DNA from: Phoebastria nigripes
Lineage: Eukaryota; Chordata; Aves; Procellariiformes; Diomedeidae
Assembly: GCA_035582835.1 (NCBI GenBank)
Contig: JAYKAV010001798.1
Location: 255,110-319,109 of the forward strand
DNA length: 64,000 nt
Direction of reading: 5' to 3'
In this document: positions 36,501 through 50,900 of the stretch, piece after piece
Layout of the letters: the number at the start of each line of letters is the position of its first letter
How positions within the stretch are numbered: position 1 is the first letter of the stretch
Position numbers and translations under genes: made by a program
Notes under the pieces: generated by a model
Databases searched by the model: none
What the model was told of the DNA's origin: nothing
The model's input: only the letters and a program-made list of their open reading frames with translations

Positions 36501-39500
36501 TTGCATGGACAAAGGAAGGAAATGGAAATACTACAAGAAGACATTTTCCTTACAAGTACAGAACAGAGTGTAATTCAGTTTCAGTTCACATTCACGAAGC
36601 TTGAAAAACAACGTATCAGAAATGCAAACGTATACAATATGTTTAAAGACAAATATAATGCAATTGGTCCGGGTAGTAGCTAAATCAGGAAATTGACTGT
36701 AGCTGTAGTTTATTTTCTGAGAATATAATATAATTACAAGGCTGTTGAAAGAGAAGCTTATATACATCAAAATTACTGGATTAAGACATAATGTTCTTTA
36801 TATGAAATTCTGCCCTCAGACTCTGAGGCAAAGGACAAAGTGGCAGAGAGTGTGGTAATGGAGTTAAGAGCCCCACAGAGCACTAGAGAAAGCCATACTG
36901 CCAGCAAAGTTCAGAAGGGGTGCAAGGAAGGAATCATTTCAAAATGAAGCGACACAAGAACATGGGATAAAGGAACTGCTCAGGCCCCAAAACACACCCT
37001 TTCTTTTTACAGGCTTCAGGTCAGCCCACCCCTACGCCCACACAGAATGCAAGTAAAGAGTATGAAGACACACGTAGCCTTCAGTGTCCAGCCTGGACTG
37101 GAGGATAAAGTTACCAATGGGCAAGGGATGATCTCCCAGCTGATTTGGAGCTTGGAGATGCAAAAGTAAGGCTGTTAGTGCTCAACTAGAATAAGATTTG
37201 CCACGATGTATTAACAGAAAAATAATACTGATCGCTGAGAGCAAGAAAAGCGATGCTTGTAGATTTGCTTGGACATTAAAGTGACCTGTAAAAGGATTAG
37301 TTCATAAGTCCTACAGAGTTTCCATTAGATTTGTAGAGTAAAAGTGAAATAAAAATTCTAGCATGACTAGGAAAATTTATGTGGATTACAATGGTGGTGA
37401 TGAGCTGTGGGATAAGATCAGATGTGTTTTCTCATATGGCCTACTGAACAATAAGATCAGAGACTGTTTTGGATATAGTCCAAGGAGCATGCCAAGCAGA
37501 GCAAAAAAGATATGAGCTGAAGGAACATTAGGAAATGAGTGATTACAATAAAATCAGATCTAAGATGTGTGCAAAATGCATGCTGCAAGAAGAGGTAGTG
37601 TGCTTTTAAGAAGTGGACTGGAACTGGGGTTTGGGAAGATGTAAATTGCAGTGGTTGATCTATCCTAATGACAAAAGTAATGTCCCTTTGGATAAAATAA
37701 GAATGAGAAATTGGGCCATATAGGTACAAAATACTCTAGTGGCAGACTAGGAATCAAATAGGTTTCATATACATTCTGTTCAATTAAGTTTTCCTAAAGC
37801 AAGTGGACTGTGATTATGATTTGCAGTCTGATATTAATATATGACCCAAAAGATTCTTAAAATGCTACCCAACACTTTGGCAAGGTGACAGCCACAGCAG
37901 AATCACATTTAAAACATTTGCAAAACCTTTCAAAAGTGCAATCCAGGTGAAAAAAACAATTGTTAGTTGTTTCAAAGACATTTCTGTGGTGCTGTATTTT
38001 CTATCAGCACTTTTCTTATGTTAACCTCAACTTTATTCTACTCCTGGATAACGTAGNGGAGCTTTTCAGTTGTAAGAAATTTCAAATTTCTTAGGTCAGG
38101 ATTCTAGAAAGAACAATTTTCCTGTTCTGTATTAGACTAGGCCACAAGACTGCCAGGCATCAAGTCTTTATCAGGTTAAAGAAGAGCTTTTGCATATAAA
38201 TGTGTTACTTTCTACCAGCAGTTGAAAAAGGCATTCCCTTTTCCAGTTCAGAATTTCTACCAACTGGGCTGACTAGAAATCTTCCAATAAGGTATAATGC
38301 GCTGGGGGAGGGAGCGGGTAGTAAAGGTCTCTGGTATACACATATCTCCTTATACAAAAAATGTAGAATGGTGCAGCTTAATACATTACAAAGAGGTTTG
38401 TGATCCTTTCACACAGCCAAAGTTTTAGCTCTCCTTATAAGTTAATATAGAATGAACGTGGATACAGCTATGTAGGTTTGGCAAAGACACAGATGTTCAG
38501 TTTGCTCGGATTAGCCTTNTCTTACCCAATTCTGCAATGGAGACATACATTATTACTTGCAATAGAAATATGCAAAAAAACCTTAGAGTTTCAATTAGAG
38601 AAAGCCTAAAAATCCAAGAGTTTACAGGCAATACCTTTAACGATAACCCTTTTTGTCTATGCATGAGGACATTTATATGCTCATTCCACAGAGTGTGGCA
38701 GAAACTAGCCAGTAGGTAGGAAAGTGTTTGGCTTTCACAGGTGTAATTATCATTGGATAAAAAATACCCTCTGCCCTACATCTGCCTCTTCTTTCTCCTC
38801 CAGCTGGCAATCAGCATGAACTTTCAGCATCACAGTAAACAGCTATACCAACAACTTGTCATAGTTTTCTACTCCAAATGAGTACTTTATTTTGCAACCT
38901 TTAACTATTTAGATGCTATTATGCATATGTTAATATTTAATTATTTTATGTAATTAGCAAGTCCTTATGGCTCTCCTTTGTATAATATGGTCATTGTATT
39001 CATTCCTTTTTTTTTTAAGTGATGGCAGAAATGAACAGTAGTTCTCATTGTTCTGTGATCTCATCAGCTCACAACAAACTAATTTAGGTCAGGCTGCACC
39101 AGGTTTGGATGCTCTTCCAAAACACATAAAGGGACTTTAGTAGACTGAATTAGTGATTTGCAACTTGACAATTAATCTGGTGTGATTTATGCCAAATGAG
39201 CTAGAAGACACTGGATTGCAGCAGAAATTATTTGTGAGGTAAAGAGTGGATTCCAGCTCCTGACCAAGTTCGACTTCCTTCTTCAGAAGGGTTTTATCCA
39301 AGTAATATCATTACCATTAATAAATATAATAAAGCTTTCCACTTACACATATATCAAGAATACTTGTGGACAAAGATTCTGAGACGAATAAGGGCAGCAG
39401 AATTTGTTCCAAAGATTTATTGGGACATCCCTTTTAATCACATAAATGAATAGTGGCTATCATCAGGTACACAGAACTCTCCAAAGGGCTTCAACTTGCC

Positions 39501-41129
39501 CTGTATTGCAGACTCAGGTACTGAATAAGAACCCCTCACGTCTGCTCTCTGCATGTGAAAATCAATTCCAGAAATTAAAAACCAAAGGATGAGGAAGAAG
39601 TAGGAGACCCACCTTTTCCCCAAATCTTCAATTCCCCTATCTATTCCTATAATGACTCAAATTCTCCAGTCCACTTCAGAAAGTTTTCTAAATTAATCTT
39701 GGGACCTTTTACATTTGCTGTTTTCCTGCCTTTGTGTCACCTTGCAATTTTTTTATCAACTGCTCTTAAAAAGCAGAGGGTTTTTTTGTGGGCAAGAGTC
39801 AGGTTTTTGTTTGTTTTCTGAAGAAAAGATTATAATTTCTTTAGGAAGCAGGTCCACAAATGTAAAATCTGCTACTCAACTGCAGGAGTACTGCAAAATT
39901 TTAATTGATACATTGAATGAACATAACATAACAACAAGGAACCAGTACATTTATAACNGAATTGCAGTCCATCTATAAGACACGCAGCTCTACGGATTGG
40001 GTAAACATTGTTGAGGAAAGGTTAAAAAAAAAGTGATTGCTACTACGGTAGGAATTTGAGGGGTATGGCAGAGAAGACAGTATAAACTTATCAGCAAAAC
40101 AAGGACTAGCATATGAAAATTGGTGGAAGATTATTCATAAATTATCAGAACTGGGAGGGTGAATCGTAAGACAAAAAAAAAAGATTTTTCAGTCAAGTAG
40201 GGTCAAAACTACTAGCACAGTATCTACTAAATAGTTTTAGTGTCTCATTTGTTTCAACAGGTAATATGGACAAAAATTGTAACTACTATTCTTGAACTTC
40301 ATTGGGCATTTATGCATTTCTTTTAATGTGTATATAGATTAATTTAAAAACCTTTAAAATCTTTTGAGATAAGTTGTCTCTATGCAAGGAAAACATTATA
40401 TTATTAAAAGAAATATAAATGTACATATATGACATATTTCAACAGAACTAATGCTTTTAGTGGCAATTAGATTTTTGGGTTGTTATATAGCAAAGCCAAA
40501 CAAATGCTGCATCCGGAGAGCAAGTAATACTTAGGAAAAAACCCTACATCATAGAATGTAGTAAAATCCTAAACATATATGCAAATGAGAGGGAAAACTC
40601 CATAATTAAAACTTGTGGTGACTAATGGAACAAATTTTCTTAGTTAGAAAAAGATTCACTGCAGAATTCAGCATGGTTAGAAACTCCTAGACAAAGAGGG
40701 GCAAGTCAAAACAGTAAGGTGCACAGATAGAAATTGCTTACCACAATTCAGTGAAAATCTACAAAGACTGGAAAATGTACTGTGTAAGTATTCCCAATAT
40801 CTAATAAGGGAGCCAGGGCCAATAGGAGCACATAGGCAATTAGGTTAGCCTTGCTGTAATAGAAGTCATAGAAACTATAGAATCAAATAGAAGCAATATG
40901 CAGATGTTTAAATTTAGGTGTCTAGAGACAGCTGAGACCTTGTTCCTGAAAGGGTTTATACATATGCTTAACTTTAGAGATCTTAATATCTTCACAAGCA
41001 CAGAGTCAACAGGAATTGAGTGGTCTGTGTCTCAGGAAACAAAAGACCAGTCCACAGAGGCAGACAGGACAAATGGAAAAGAAAAAAGCCAGGGCAAATG
41101 CAAAAGAACAGAACAGATTTAAATATGTG

Positions 41130-41208
41130 CATACATACATACACACACACACACACATATATGTGTATATATGTACATATGTATGTATATATATGCATGT
41201 ATATATAA
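41130..41208 (+). repeat. Compound (CA)n/(TA)n microsatellite
   Basis: CATA units pass into a CA run and then alternating TATG/TACA to TATATA over about 80 bp. Overlapping open frames on both strands translate to Tyr/His/Ile repeats and are artefacts of this tract. Confidence 0.9.
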
Positions 41209-43433
41209 TGCCCAAGGAATAAAGAAGAAGGAAAGAAGTACAAGATTACATGTCGGGTTATAAATGCCTTGAAAAAATAACACCAAAGCACAGTTTGTTT
41301 GAAAACAGGCAAGGCGAACTATTATTAATGTTTGCTATAGAGTGCAGAATACACTTTCCAGTTCCTTTTGGTCCCAGTTCCAGTTTTTGCACAGGTAGAC
41401 TTCCCATAGTTTTGTTCTAAGCTACATTTTGCTGGATTTAGATCTTACATACTACCCAATTTATTCAAAATCCTGGTAGGTAAGATAGCAAGAATCTTCC
41501 CAAAAGCAGTGGCAGACAATAATTTTTACTTCTGTAATGCACACACAATTGTGTAGCAAAATGCTTATGATCAGGTAACTTTTTGGAGCAGGCAGAAATG
41601 GTTTAATTTATTTCAATAATGCCATTCTTATTTATAGCAGCTGAAAGTGGGTTATCTCCATGCTTAACTTCTATTTTGCATAACTTTACATTAACACAAA
41701 TACATTAACACAAAATAAAACAAAATAACTTTGCTCAAGTCTAAAATAGAAATTTTATGGTAATTGTTGCTTTTGAAGTAGTTTTATGTTTGTTCTAAAT
41801 GACCAGATACTATCAGTTCCAAAATGTGACTTTGAACATTCAAAGTAAAGAAAGAGCTTTTTTCTATTGATGCCAGCAGATGTGCAAAACCNCAAATGAT
41901 ACAAAATGAACATTGACTGTGTTTCATTATCAGCTTGTGGGTCAGGGCAAGCTCAGGTTCATACTAGAATGACTAAAAACATTGAAAATTAGGGCTAGAA
42001 AGGTTTTTGAGAAGTCCTTTATGCCGTTCTTTGGTCCAAAGGCAAAATCAGCTACCTCTGTATCACTTATGACGTATGTTTGTCAAATATATTCCTTAAG
42101 ACCTGCAGTGTGAGAGACTGCACACCTTTCCTATTCCAGCTCTTTGCATTATGATAGAAAGCATTTCCTAATTTTCACTTGTTTTTCCTCTGCTATTTGA
42201 GATCTCTCACACAAAAGACATGGAGGGAAAAAAATCCCCATCCTCTTTGCAGAGGCATTCAATATACGTGAAACTCAGTTCTAGTTTAAAAAAACAAAAA
42301 AAGAAAGTTTGTTTTCCAGTCAATAAAAAAGAAAAGCTGTTAAAAAAGGTTTAACAGAAAAAGTGTACTTAGAGTAAACCAACATTTTTTTTAAAAAGTA
42401 CAGTTTTCTATAGACTATTCAGACAGCTAAGAAAACAATGCTGTTTCATTCTAGGAAAGCACGTTTATTCTTTGCTTTCTCTCTCTCTAATGATTCTTGG
42501 CGCTCTAAATCTCATTGAATCACTGTGCTGTCACCGGTTGCTACACTGTAGGGATGAAAGGATGTATTCTTTATCATCACTATCTCTGTATTCTGTTATT
42601 AATTTTTCAATATGTAACCATGACCATTCCAAAAAGGGAGGAAGCAGAGTCTTCCAGTCCTCATGGGGAGGCTATATGTTAGCCAGATTTCCATCTCTGC
42701 ATTCCCCTGAGGAATCCCATTCACTATTTTTATTGGCAGCAAAGAAAACTAAGTATTCAAATATTTCTCCTTTTTATATTTATATGCATACCTTATCTTC
42801 TTTTAAAGCTCTATTTTAGGATTCTGTTCTCCATCTCACATCCAGGCCCTAAAACTTAGAAGATGAGTTACAACCCTTTTCTTGATATGTTCTTGGATTG
42901 AAACTTTTTATTATAGTAAAGAAGTTCTGACTTCTTAGTCAAAAAGTCATGTTATATTCATGGTTCAAGTAACTACTGTAGGCAACTATTTGATGGCACT
43001 TGACTGTAGTTAGCAGTCTGGGACTTCCTGTTCCTCCTACTTTTGCTCTTTGTTGTGGTTTTTCTAAGTCCCTTTACTACAGAAAATGAAATCTCTTAAC
43101 TCNCGTGCAGGTGTCCAGGGCTATTTGAGAAGGACTGAAAACGTGCTATTAGTTTCAAAATGGCATTCACCTTTCTACTCTATTTTGTCATTGAATAGTT
43201 TTATCCAGAAGTGATGAAGCATTCAATCTTTATCTTTCTTTGCCTTTCATTTGACAGTCTAATGAAACTGCTGACACATCCACCACACATTTTAAGTCAA
43301 TAGTAATAACTGGGTAAGTGGTATGTAATCATGTTCTTGGCATGTAAAGAACCATAAATATGTGTCTCCATGATCTCTGAGATCCATGAAAGGGAGAAGA
43401 GGCCAACTACTTATGGTAAGGTCAAGTTCAAGA

Positions 43434-44108
43434 CTAGTGCTTTCTTGAGCACACTGACTTCATCCACACTGCCAAGTAGCTGCAGTGCAGCTTGGCATAC
43501 CAGTTACTTTGCATCTCTTCACACCTGCACAGAGGCCTCTTGTGTGACACCTGGTGAAACGTCATGCAGTAGACACAGCCAGAGGTATCCACAGCTACCA
43601 ACTTCAGTTCAGCAGTAACCGCTGTCTGCTGTTGCACCTCTTGCTCCTCCTGCTCAAGAGTCGATGCCATCTGAGGTGTATCTGGGTTTCCCTAGCCTCC
43701 AGCATTGCATAACATGAGCCATTGCTATGTAGATAGTCAACTATCTGCAGGAACTGGTGTTTGAAAACTGGCAGCGCATAGAGGAGGCATTTCCATCAGC
43801 AGCTCAGGTCTCTGACCACTGGACTGTTTGACACCATTCTAGCCAGGCTCCCCATCATAAAGAGGAAGTTTGAGTCCAGAAGATCAATGCCACTTGTTGA
43901 AGACACATGGTTCAACACTCCTGGCATGACCAGGAAGCCTGTCCAGAATTTTCAGAGGCAGAGAGCTGTATTTGAGAATGTGGCTCACCACATCTAGCAC
44001 CTTCAGGAAGCCTGTGGAGCCTACAGGCCTTAGCTCGTACTGATCAGCTGACAACCAGTCTGGGGTCAGCATGTCTGGAAGGAACATGCTGGGGGCTGAG
44101 GCCTTCAT
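43434..44108 (-). pseudogene. Decayed coding-like block, unidentified
   Basis: On the minus strand an ATG frame from 44108 runs 74 codons (MKASAPSMFLPDMLTPDWLS, then ADQYELRPVGSTGFLKVLDV, then VSHILKYSSLPLKILDRLPG). A +1 shift then leads to SGIDLLDSNFLFMMGSLARM and VSNSPVVRDL, then a stop, a further open stretch (ALPVFKHQFLQIVDYLHSNG), and an ATG frame at 43670-43434 with EQEEQEVQQQTAVTAELKLV. The succession of protein-like segments in shifting frames suggests a gene or processed copy broken by frameshifts and stops. I do not recognise the family. It directly follows the CR1 fragment on the same strand, so an unfamiliar repeat is the main alternative. No poly-A tail is visible at its left end. 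Confidence 0.35.
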
Positions 44109-44220
44109 CTAGTGGCAATTGATTCAGCAACCAGAGTAATTTAGGTCAGAGGTGACACGAAAGCCATGCTAACTTCAAAGTTAGATCAGATTGCTTAGGG
44201 CGTTTTCCAACTGAGAGTTG

Positions 44221-44990
44221 AAAATCTCCAAGGATGAGGATGAATTTCACAGCCTGTCTGTAGCAAACTGTGCTGTGCTTAAGGTTACGAATGTTGTTTC
44301 CCTTAGCACTGTTCATACTGCATTTCCCGTATTTTATCTTGTGACCATCACATCTTGTGCTTCAGCTCTGCACTTCTCAGAAGAATCTGTTTCTGTAACC
44401 CCCTTCTCTCCTGGCTGAGCAAGCTCAGATCCTTCAACCTCACTTTGTGTGCCATGTGCTCCAGCCTTATCTTCCCTCTGCTGCACTCTCTACAGTTTGT
44501 AGACATCTCTTCTACTGGGATGGTGGGAGGGTTTGAAACTGGACAGAGTATGCCAGCTGTGGTCTCCTGAGTGCCAGGCAGGTGGGATTACTCACCTGAT
44601 CTGCTGTTTACACTCTAAGAGAGCCCAGTATGTGGTTAGCTTTCATTGCAACTGCTGACTCATGACCAGCTTCATCACTACAGTCCCCAGACCCTTGGCT
44701 GCAGAGCTGTCTTCTAGACAATTAGTTACCCCAGCCTGCACTGCTGCTCCACATAAAGGACTTCGCATTTGCCATCGTTGAACTCTATGAGGTGGCCACA
44801 GGACCATTCCTCCAGCTCATCGAGACCTCTCACAATGGCACCCCATCCTCCAGTGCATCTACCACTCCCCACATTTTGGTGCCATCCACAGCTGTGCTGT
44901 GAAGGTACACGGCATCCCATTGGTCAGCCCATTGATGATTGTGTCAGACAGCATTGGCCCCAGTGTCAACCCTAAGTAAGCAAGGTGAGG
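44221..44990 (-). mobile_element. CR1 LINE 3' region, old copy of about 770 bp
   Basis: In order, AATCTCCAAGGATGAGGATG, the CTTCTCTCCTGGCTGAGCAA segment, GATGGTGGGAGGGTTTGAAA, CTGGACAGAGTATGCCAGCT, GTGGTCTCC, CAGAGCTGTCTTCTAGA, CTTCGCATTTGCC, GTTGAACTCTATGAGGT, ATTTTGGTGCCATCC and CCCATTGATGAT follow the reverse complement of the CR1 3' portion. The copy is heavily diverged and lacks the last ~100 bases with the terminal octamer repeats. Any continuation of the element to about 45350 is uncertain. Confidence 0.85.
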
Positions 44991-47900
44991 TGTGAGGGTG
45001 GTGGCTCCTCCAAAAGGGAGGCCACCATGATAGCATGATGGTCAGGTATGAGAGGAAACCTAATAAGCTCCCAGAAGAATTGTTAGATTTGTTCTAATGT
45101 CCCTCACCTCTTGCCCTCATGTTCCTTACAGAGCTCCTCTGGTAGTCACTGCCTCTGCGGCCAGTCGCTGTGCTACGGCAGGCCCATACCTTCAGTGATT
45201 CTGACTGTGGATTTGCTCCAGGATGATCTCCAGAACCCACTGCTTGGACAACCTGAATTTCACAATCCTGGGCCTGATGATTGGTGTGTGTGGAGCTGCA
45301 ATCTTCTGCTTTTCTCCACTTGTTCCTGGAAAAGGAAAGATATGAAGAATGCACATTCTTTCTTATTTCTGGGAATGCACAGTACTCTATACTGCTGCAT
45401 GTACCAGCTGCTTAAGAAACCAGTATTCTAGTTTTGTAGCTGTTATGAGCGTGGCTGGGGTGAGCTCATTCCTTGGAAGATACGACTTGCATCAAAGCCT
45501 TAAGGTATGGAACTTAAAGTAAAGGTTTTCAAAGCCTTCTCTGAAGACTCCCATCACTTAACTATCATATGAAGTCAGGCAAAGTTTGAAAATGACAAGG
45601 TATTTAAAAAAAAACAAAATCCAGACCAAAGCAAAACACTTTACAAAAGTGTTTTCATTATTTTTGACAGAGCCAACTTTCATCCTAGTTTGATTCTGTC
45701 CCATTGTTGACCTCAAATGTATAAGGCAGCAGTTTGCTTCATGAAAGGTTTGTAGAAGGCTTGGAACTAAGTTTGGCAATATATAAACAAAAAAGTTAGG
45801 GCTGATTTTTTACACAATACACTGTTCTCTATAGAGCTGTCCTTTATAGAAATCAATGCTTATTGAGGCTTGTTCTAGAAAAATCTTACTTTGGAGGAGA
45901 GAATGAGTTTCTGTGATTGCTTGATAGCAGGCTAAATTATTTGGATTTATTCTTCTATTGCACTTCTTTATTTTTTAAATGGTTTAATTACATTACTTTT
46001 AAAAAATTTCTTCCTGTACCAATTGAATTTTGAAGTCTCTCAATGAGCCAATCAGCCTTATTTTTTCACGTTCAGTGTTTCACCAAGATGGAACTGTCTG
46101 CTTCAGTGAACACACGGGGATCTTGGTGAAATCAGTGGAAATTCTGGTTTTCAGTACTACTGAAAATATGGTCATGATGAGCATGGCAGCTGTCATGTAA
46201 GACCTCTGGAGTCTATGGAGTTGCTCCAGAAAAGAGTATTACCCATAATAAAACTGCATAAGCATTTTTTTTTCTAGTACTATGTATATTTTTTAGAAAA
46301 GGAGACTTCCAAATGACAGCAGGCTTTGCTTAAGTACAAAGTATAAATCTTCTCTGTCTTCTCAATGTCACAAATCTAAAAAAATATGAGAGTATCAAAG
46401 AAAATTCTACCTCCTGTTTGGCAAAAAAGCCTTTACAGTAAGAGCGTTCAAAATGTTTTTTACNTTATACATATCAGAACACAGATGCAAGACGTGATAT
46501 TGACAGTGCCTCATTTTACCAGAAAAATCTTGTCGAAATAGTTGTAGTTTGGTTTTATATTCATAGATATCATGCTACNTAAAACCTTTCCTCAGCAGCT
46601 TTTTGCTACAGGCCTAAACATGAAGGCTTAAAATAATCTGGACTCCTTAAAACACAGCCCTGCAGAGACTCACCAACTCAGCTGATATGTCCTGTTTTCA
46701 AAAATAACTTAAGCATTCAGGGGCCTAAATCTTATTATTCTTCACTCAAAGCTTAAGTAGCTTTTGATCCAGTGCTCGATTTAGACATGCAAAACCATGC
46801 GTAGTACTTCTCCATCCAGTAAGAGGCCATGGACCATGCTGAAATCCAGATTCAGTTTTGTATCATAACTTCAATCCAAAAGAAACATCTTGACATTCTG
46901 GATAAGTACCATCACTGGTATTTCAAAAAGGTGGAATGAAATTGGAGCTACTTGAGACATTAGTGAGTCAGTCAGAGCCAAACACACCTAGTCTTAAACT
47001 AACTACCCCTTTTTCCACTGTTTCAATACAGCCAATAGAAATATCTTTGCTAAGACTTATACTACAAACAGCACAAGAGGCAGATCCATATAAGGATGGT
47101 GTTTATGCCTCTGGAACCACCGGACCAGCAAATTTCTAGTTTATTGAGGCTCCAGATGCACTCTTTTCTTTTTCCTTTCCAAAGGCAGTAACACCAATCT
47201 GATTCAGATGTATGTAGCTGTCTCTACTGCAAAGAACAAAGCTCTAGTTTTCATTAACCAATGTTCAGCTCCAGAAGACACTCCCAAATGGAGTCTGAAA
47301 AACTGGAACAATTGATGCAGTTTCCATCTTACAGCTTTATGTAATTGCTTAGCAGGTCTTCTCAACTGACAAGTCACAATGATTTTTCAACCTTTTCACA
47401 GCTTATAAAATGCCAGCCCTGAGTTGTTTCTGAGATAGGTAGCAAGAAACTTAAACTAGTGCCACTTAATTGAACATGGTTCCCTCCAAACACCTCTAGG
47501 GATAAGGAGACATGAGAGCTCAGCTGAATCCATTGGAATGACTTCCTTTTGCTACCATTGAAATGAAAAATGTAAGAAGTAGATTTTTATCCCTGTGTTG
47601 GTTTTAATTTAAGCTTGAGGTTTGAGCCCTGAAACATACTTCAGAGAGTAGAATCTGTAGGAGCAGACATCTGAGAATTTTGAAAATACTGTGCAACAAT
47701 GAAAAAGCATCTTTAATTTTTTTCCTAGGAGGGGTGACCCCTGATATTTTAAATGCTTCACTAAAAATACAGGAATTCACTCCAAATGAACAATACCAGT
47801 CCTACATACAATTTTAGTGATTTCAGTCCCAGGTACTTAGTAATTCAAGTTTTTCAGTACTCAATAGTCTTTCTCTCCTAAGGAGATTCTTAATATCTTC

Positions 47901-50900
47901 TTTATCACAGAAAAAAAAAAAAAAAAAAATTAGGTTTTTTTCCACAGCAGATAAAGCTATTTGGTGTTGGATAAATTCCACTGGGAAAAAAAGAAAATAA
48001 AACGTATCAGCAAAGCAGACCCCCCCTCTTCCTGGAATTAAAGTTTCATTCAGTACACAGAAGCTCCCTATTCTTCACATTTCTATGGTGCTTCATTTGC
48101 TTTTGCTTACTGTAATCCAACCATACAGAATTTTCTACCTATGTGGTGGGGGGGAGGGCTTGGGGTGTTTTTGTTTATGTTTTACAAATATATTGTTTTC
48201 TCAGGCACATGTCCTTCTACCTCACTTTTCTCATTGCAAGTTCTGAAGAACTGTTGAAAATTAATTGCCGAATTGTTCTTTCTTTGGATACCAAACAGCC
48301 ATGACAAGGAAATTTCAGGAAGAATAAAGCTAAACAGTCCTAAGAACATCACATTTACAGTGTCTGGGGTTTTTTTTAATTCGTTTTGGAAATTAAGAGG
48401 TAACTAATGCATTAATGCATTACTTTCCCAGTAAGTATTCTGCAGTGACATAAAAGCAAATGCATATTGGCAATATAGTCCTTTTACTCATTCCTATCCT
48501 GAATAATCTTTCTTTGGGATGCAGTATGAAACTTTTTTTTCCTGTTTCACAACTTTTATACACACGCACAGTGTGTGCATCTAAAGAACCCTAAATAACT
48601 AAAAAGTAGAAAGAATGTTTTGTTCCAGGTACACATCCTAGAGACATTTTTTCCAAACAAATTAAAGCAATCATGCACTTTAAGGCTCAGTCAAATCTAA
48701 GTTTAAACCACTGTCAGCTTGGCCACCTGAGCCTGGAAGACGCTTCTGCACATTAAGCATCCTCAAGGGCTCTTCAAAATACTTGCCACCAACAAAAAAT
48801 GGCAGAAATTCTGAAACACATTTTTTTCTGTTATGATCATAGGTGTGATCCTGCTCCCAGAAACCCCTTCAGCATTAACAACACTATGGCAATCAACTTT
48901 GTATGTTTAACATAGCTTCTGAGCAATATCAGTGGCTAAAGCCTCCATATCCTTCTTTGCAGAATTACAAAATTACAATTTATACAACTTACGCAGCCCA
49001 AGTCATAATAAGACTACAAAGACTACAAAGTTATGTCATTATCTGAGCAAAAAAAAAATCACCCTGAATGCAATCTAAAACCTATTCAAATCTATGGATA
49101 TATGAAAGATGAATCTGTTGCTCTAATTCTTCCATAGTTCTTTTTCCTCCATGTAACAGTAATGTACATCATAGATTGGAGTCTGTATTTTTCCTGAACA
49201 TACAATGCTCTGTGTACTTGCCCAGCTTCCAACCCCCACGTAATGTGAGAACTCAGCTTTGAAATGTTTTATACTGCCATTCTGATCATTCTTTTAGTTT
49301 CATCTGTAGGAGTGAGAGAGCTTTCTCTCATCTTCTCATTCAAATGAAGGCTCCTTCAAAGCCACCTGAGGCCAAAAGAGGTTTTGCTATTAATGTTACT
49401 GGGTTTTGCGGATGGCCTCTATCTAAAGAGCTTACTGATCTTACCAGGTTACTTATCTCCCCCTCCTCCTCAGCTGCTCTCTTCTTCCTCACCAAGTTCG
49501 GTAATTTGGAGGCACTTGAGAAAAAAAGATTCTGTATGCTTAGAGAATGAGAACATGCTAAATAATTAATATACTGATGTAAAACTTTACTTGTCTTGCT
49601 CACTATGTAGACAGAATACAGAAATATTGCTGAACATGTTTTGTTGCAAACGACCCATTTGTTAGAACATTTAGGGCAAAGCAGAGCTAATTATCACCAG
49701 CAGAATTATAGACTCAGCAAATTGCATGGCTTCTCTTTTGATAGCTTCAGGATAAATACCATCCTAATAGTTAGCCTGAAGAGTATTGACAAGGGCCTGA
49801 CTTGGCATGTCTGGCCCATGTAAGCCCTTATTATAGGAATAATCTATTGTTATGTGGTAAAATAATTAGGGTTCAGCTGTTCCTGGAAACCTCTGCCAGA
49901 AGAACTGAATGATTCAGCAGTGCACCCCCTCTCTCAGTTGGTGCTTCTGAAAAGTTATCAGTTCTCCAGAAAGTCCAGAGGACACAGATCTTCCTCTTCC
50001 GCTTTCATGTAACTGTATATAGTGCTCTGCTGCTAGTAAAATCAATAAAAACAGGTGGGCTGGACTCCCTATCTGCTGGAGGATGATCTGGCTATACCAC
50101 CTCACTCAAGGTTGTGTGTGAGCTCTGATCTGACATTTGTGTTCTAAGAAAACTCCTGCTAGTGAAATATGCAGGAGAATATCTACTTTGTGTTTCCAAA
50201 GAGGTTAAATCATTTACTAGATAANAATAGAGACTTGCATAGTTTTGGGGATGCCCCAAAAGCAGGCAGGCAAGTAGGCAGGCAGTTGACTATGGAATTT
50301 TACTGATGCAAATATCATGACTTTAAAGGTTGGTTGGCATTAAGAGCATCAAAAACTTGATTGCAGATGCTTGTAAGCAGCATTTGCATGCTTTTATATA
50401 GAGAAAGAGAGAACAGAAACAGAAAGACCTTAAAGGTTGAAGGAATAGTATTATTCACGTTTTGCAGATGTTGAAGTAGAAAAGATTCCATGCATTAAAT
50501 ATTTACCTTAAGTGCATGTTAGTGATTGGAAACTGATCTGAGACTTCTTAAGTCCTTGCCATGGTCATGAAGTATCCTCCTTTCCCAACTTAGTTACAAT
50601 CCTGCAATAGGACAGGGAGACTATATATAACATTTCCACATAGATCTAAGAATGATGTGGTGTCTAGAGGACCGAACAACAGCAGGAATATGATGACTGT
50701 ATAACAATCCTTTAAGATTATTATGGTGCTTTTTGTTATCCGCAGGGAATACTTGTTGGGGATTAGTTCTATCCCTGCTCTTTCAACAGAAACACTGACT
50801 TACTTGAGTTCTGATCTTCCAGATTATGCACAATTTTTAAAAATCTTTGGATAGTTGAGATATCTGGGAAGCTGTGGTGGTACAAATACAACATGAGTAA

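Larger units (their letters stand above)
27555..43400. other. Intergenic AT-rich DNA
   Basis: No gene recognised. It contains the 22-base A run, the palindrome at 33556 and the CA/TA microsatellite (own entries), plus short CA repeats at about 29708-29725. The longest ATG-started frame is 111 codons (34058-34393, plus strand, start MERSTRLSDWKTIKGG) and resembles nothing known to me. Segments near 32990-33450 and 39080-39250 have several TAATTA-type homeodomain-like motifs and could be conserved non-coding elements, which needs alignment to judge. Confidence 0.55.

Noticed and set aside
40992..41312. Four overlapping frames over the 41.1-kb microsatellite
   Set aside because: Their Tyr/His/Ile/Thr repeats are translations of CA/TA simple sequence.
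44726..45431. Frames of 64-106 codons at 44.7-45.4 kb
   Set aside because: Those to about 44990 are readings of the CR1 3' untranslated region. The rest lie in sequence that may extend the same LINE and have no recognisable domain.
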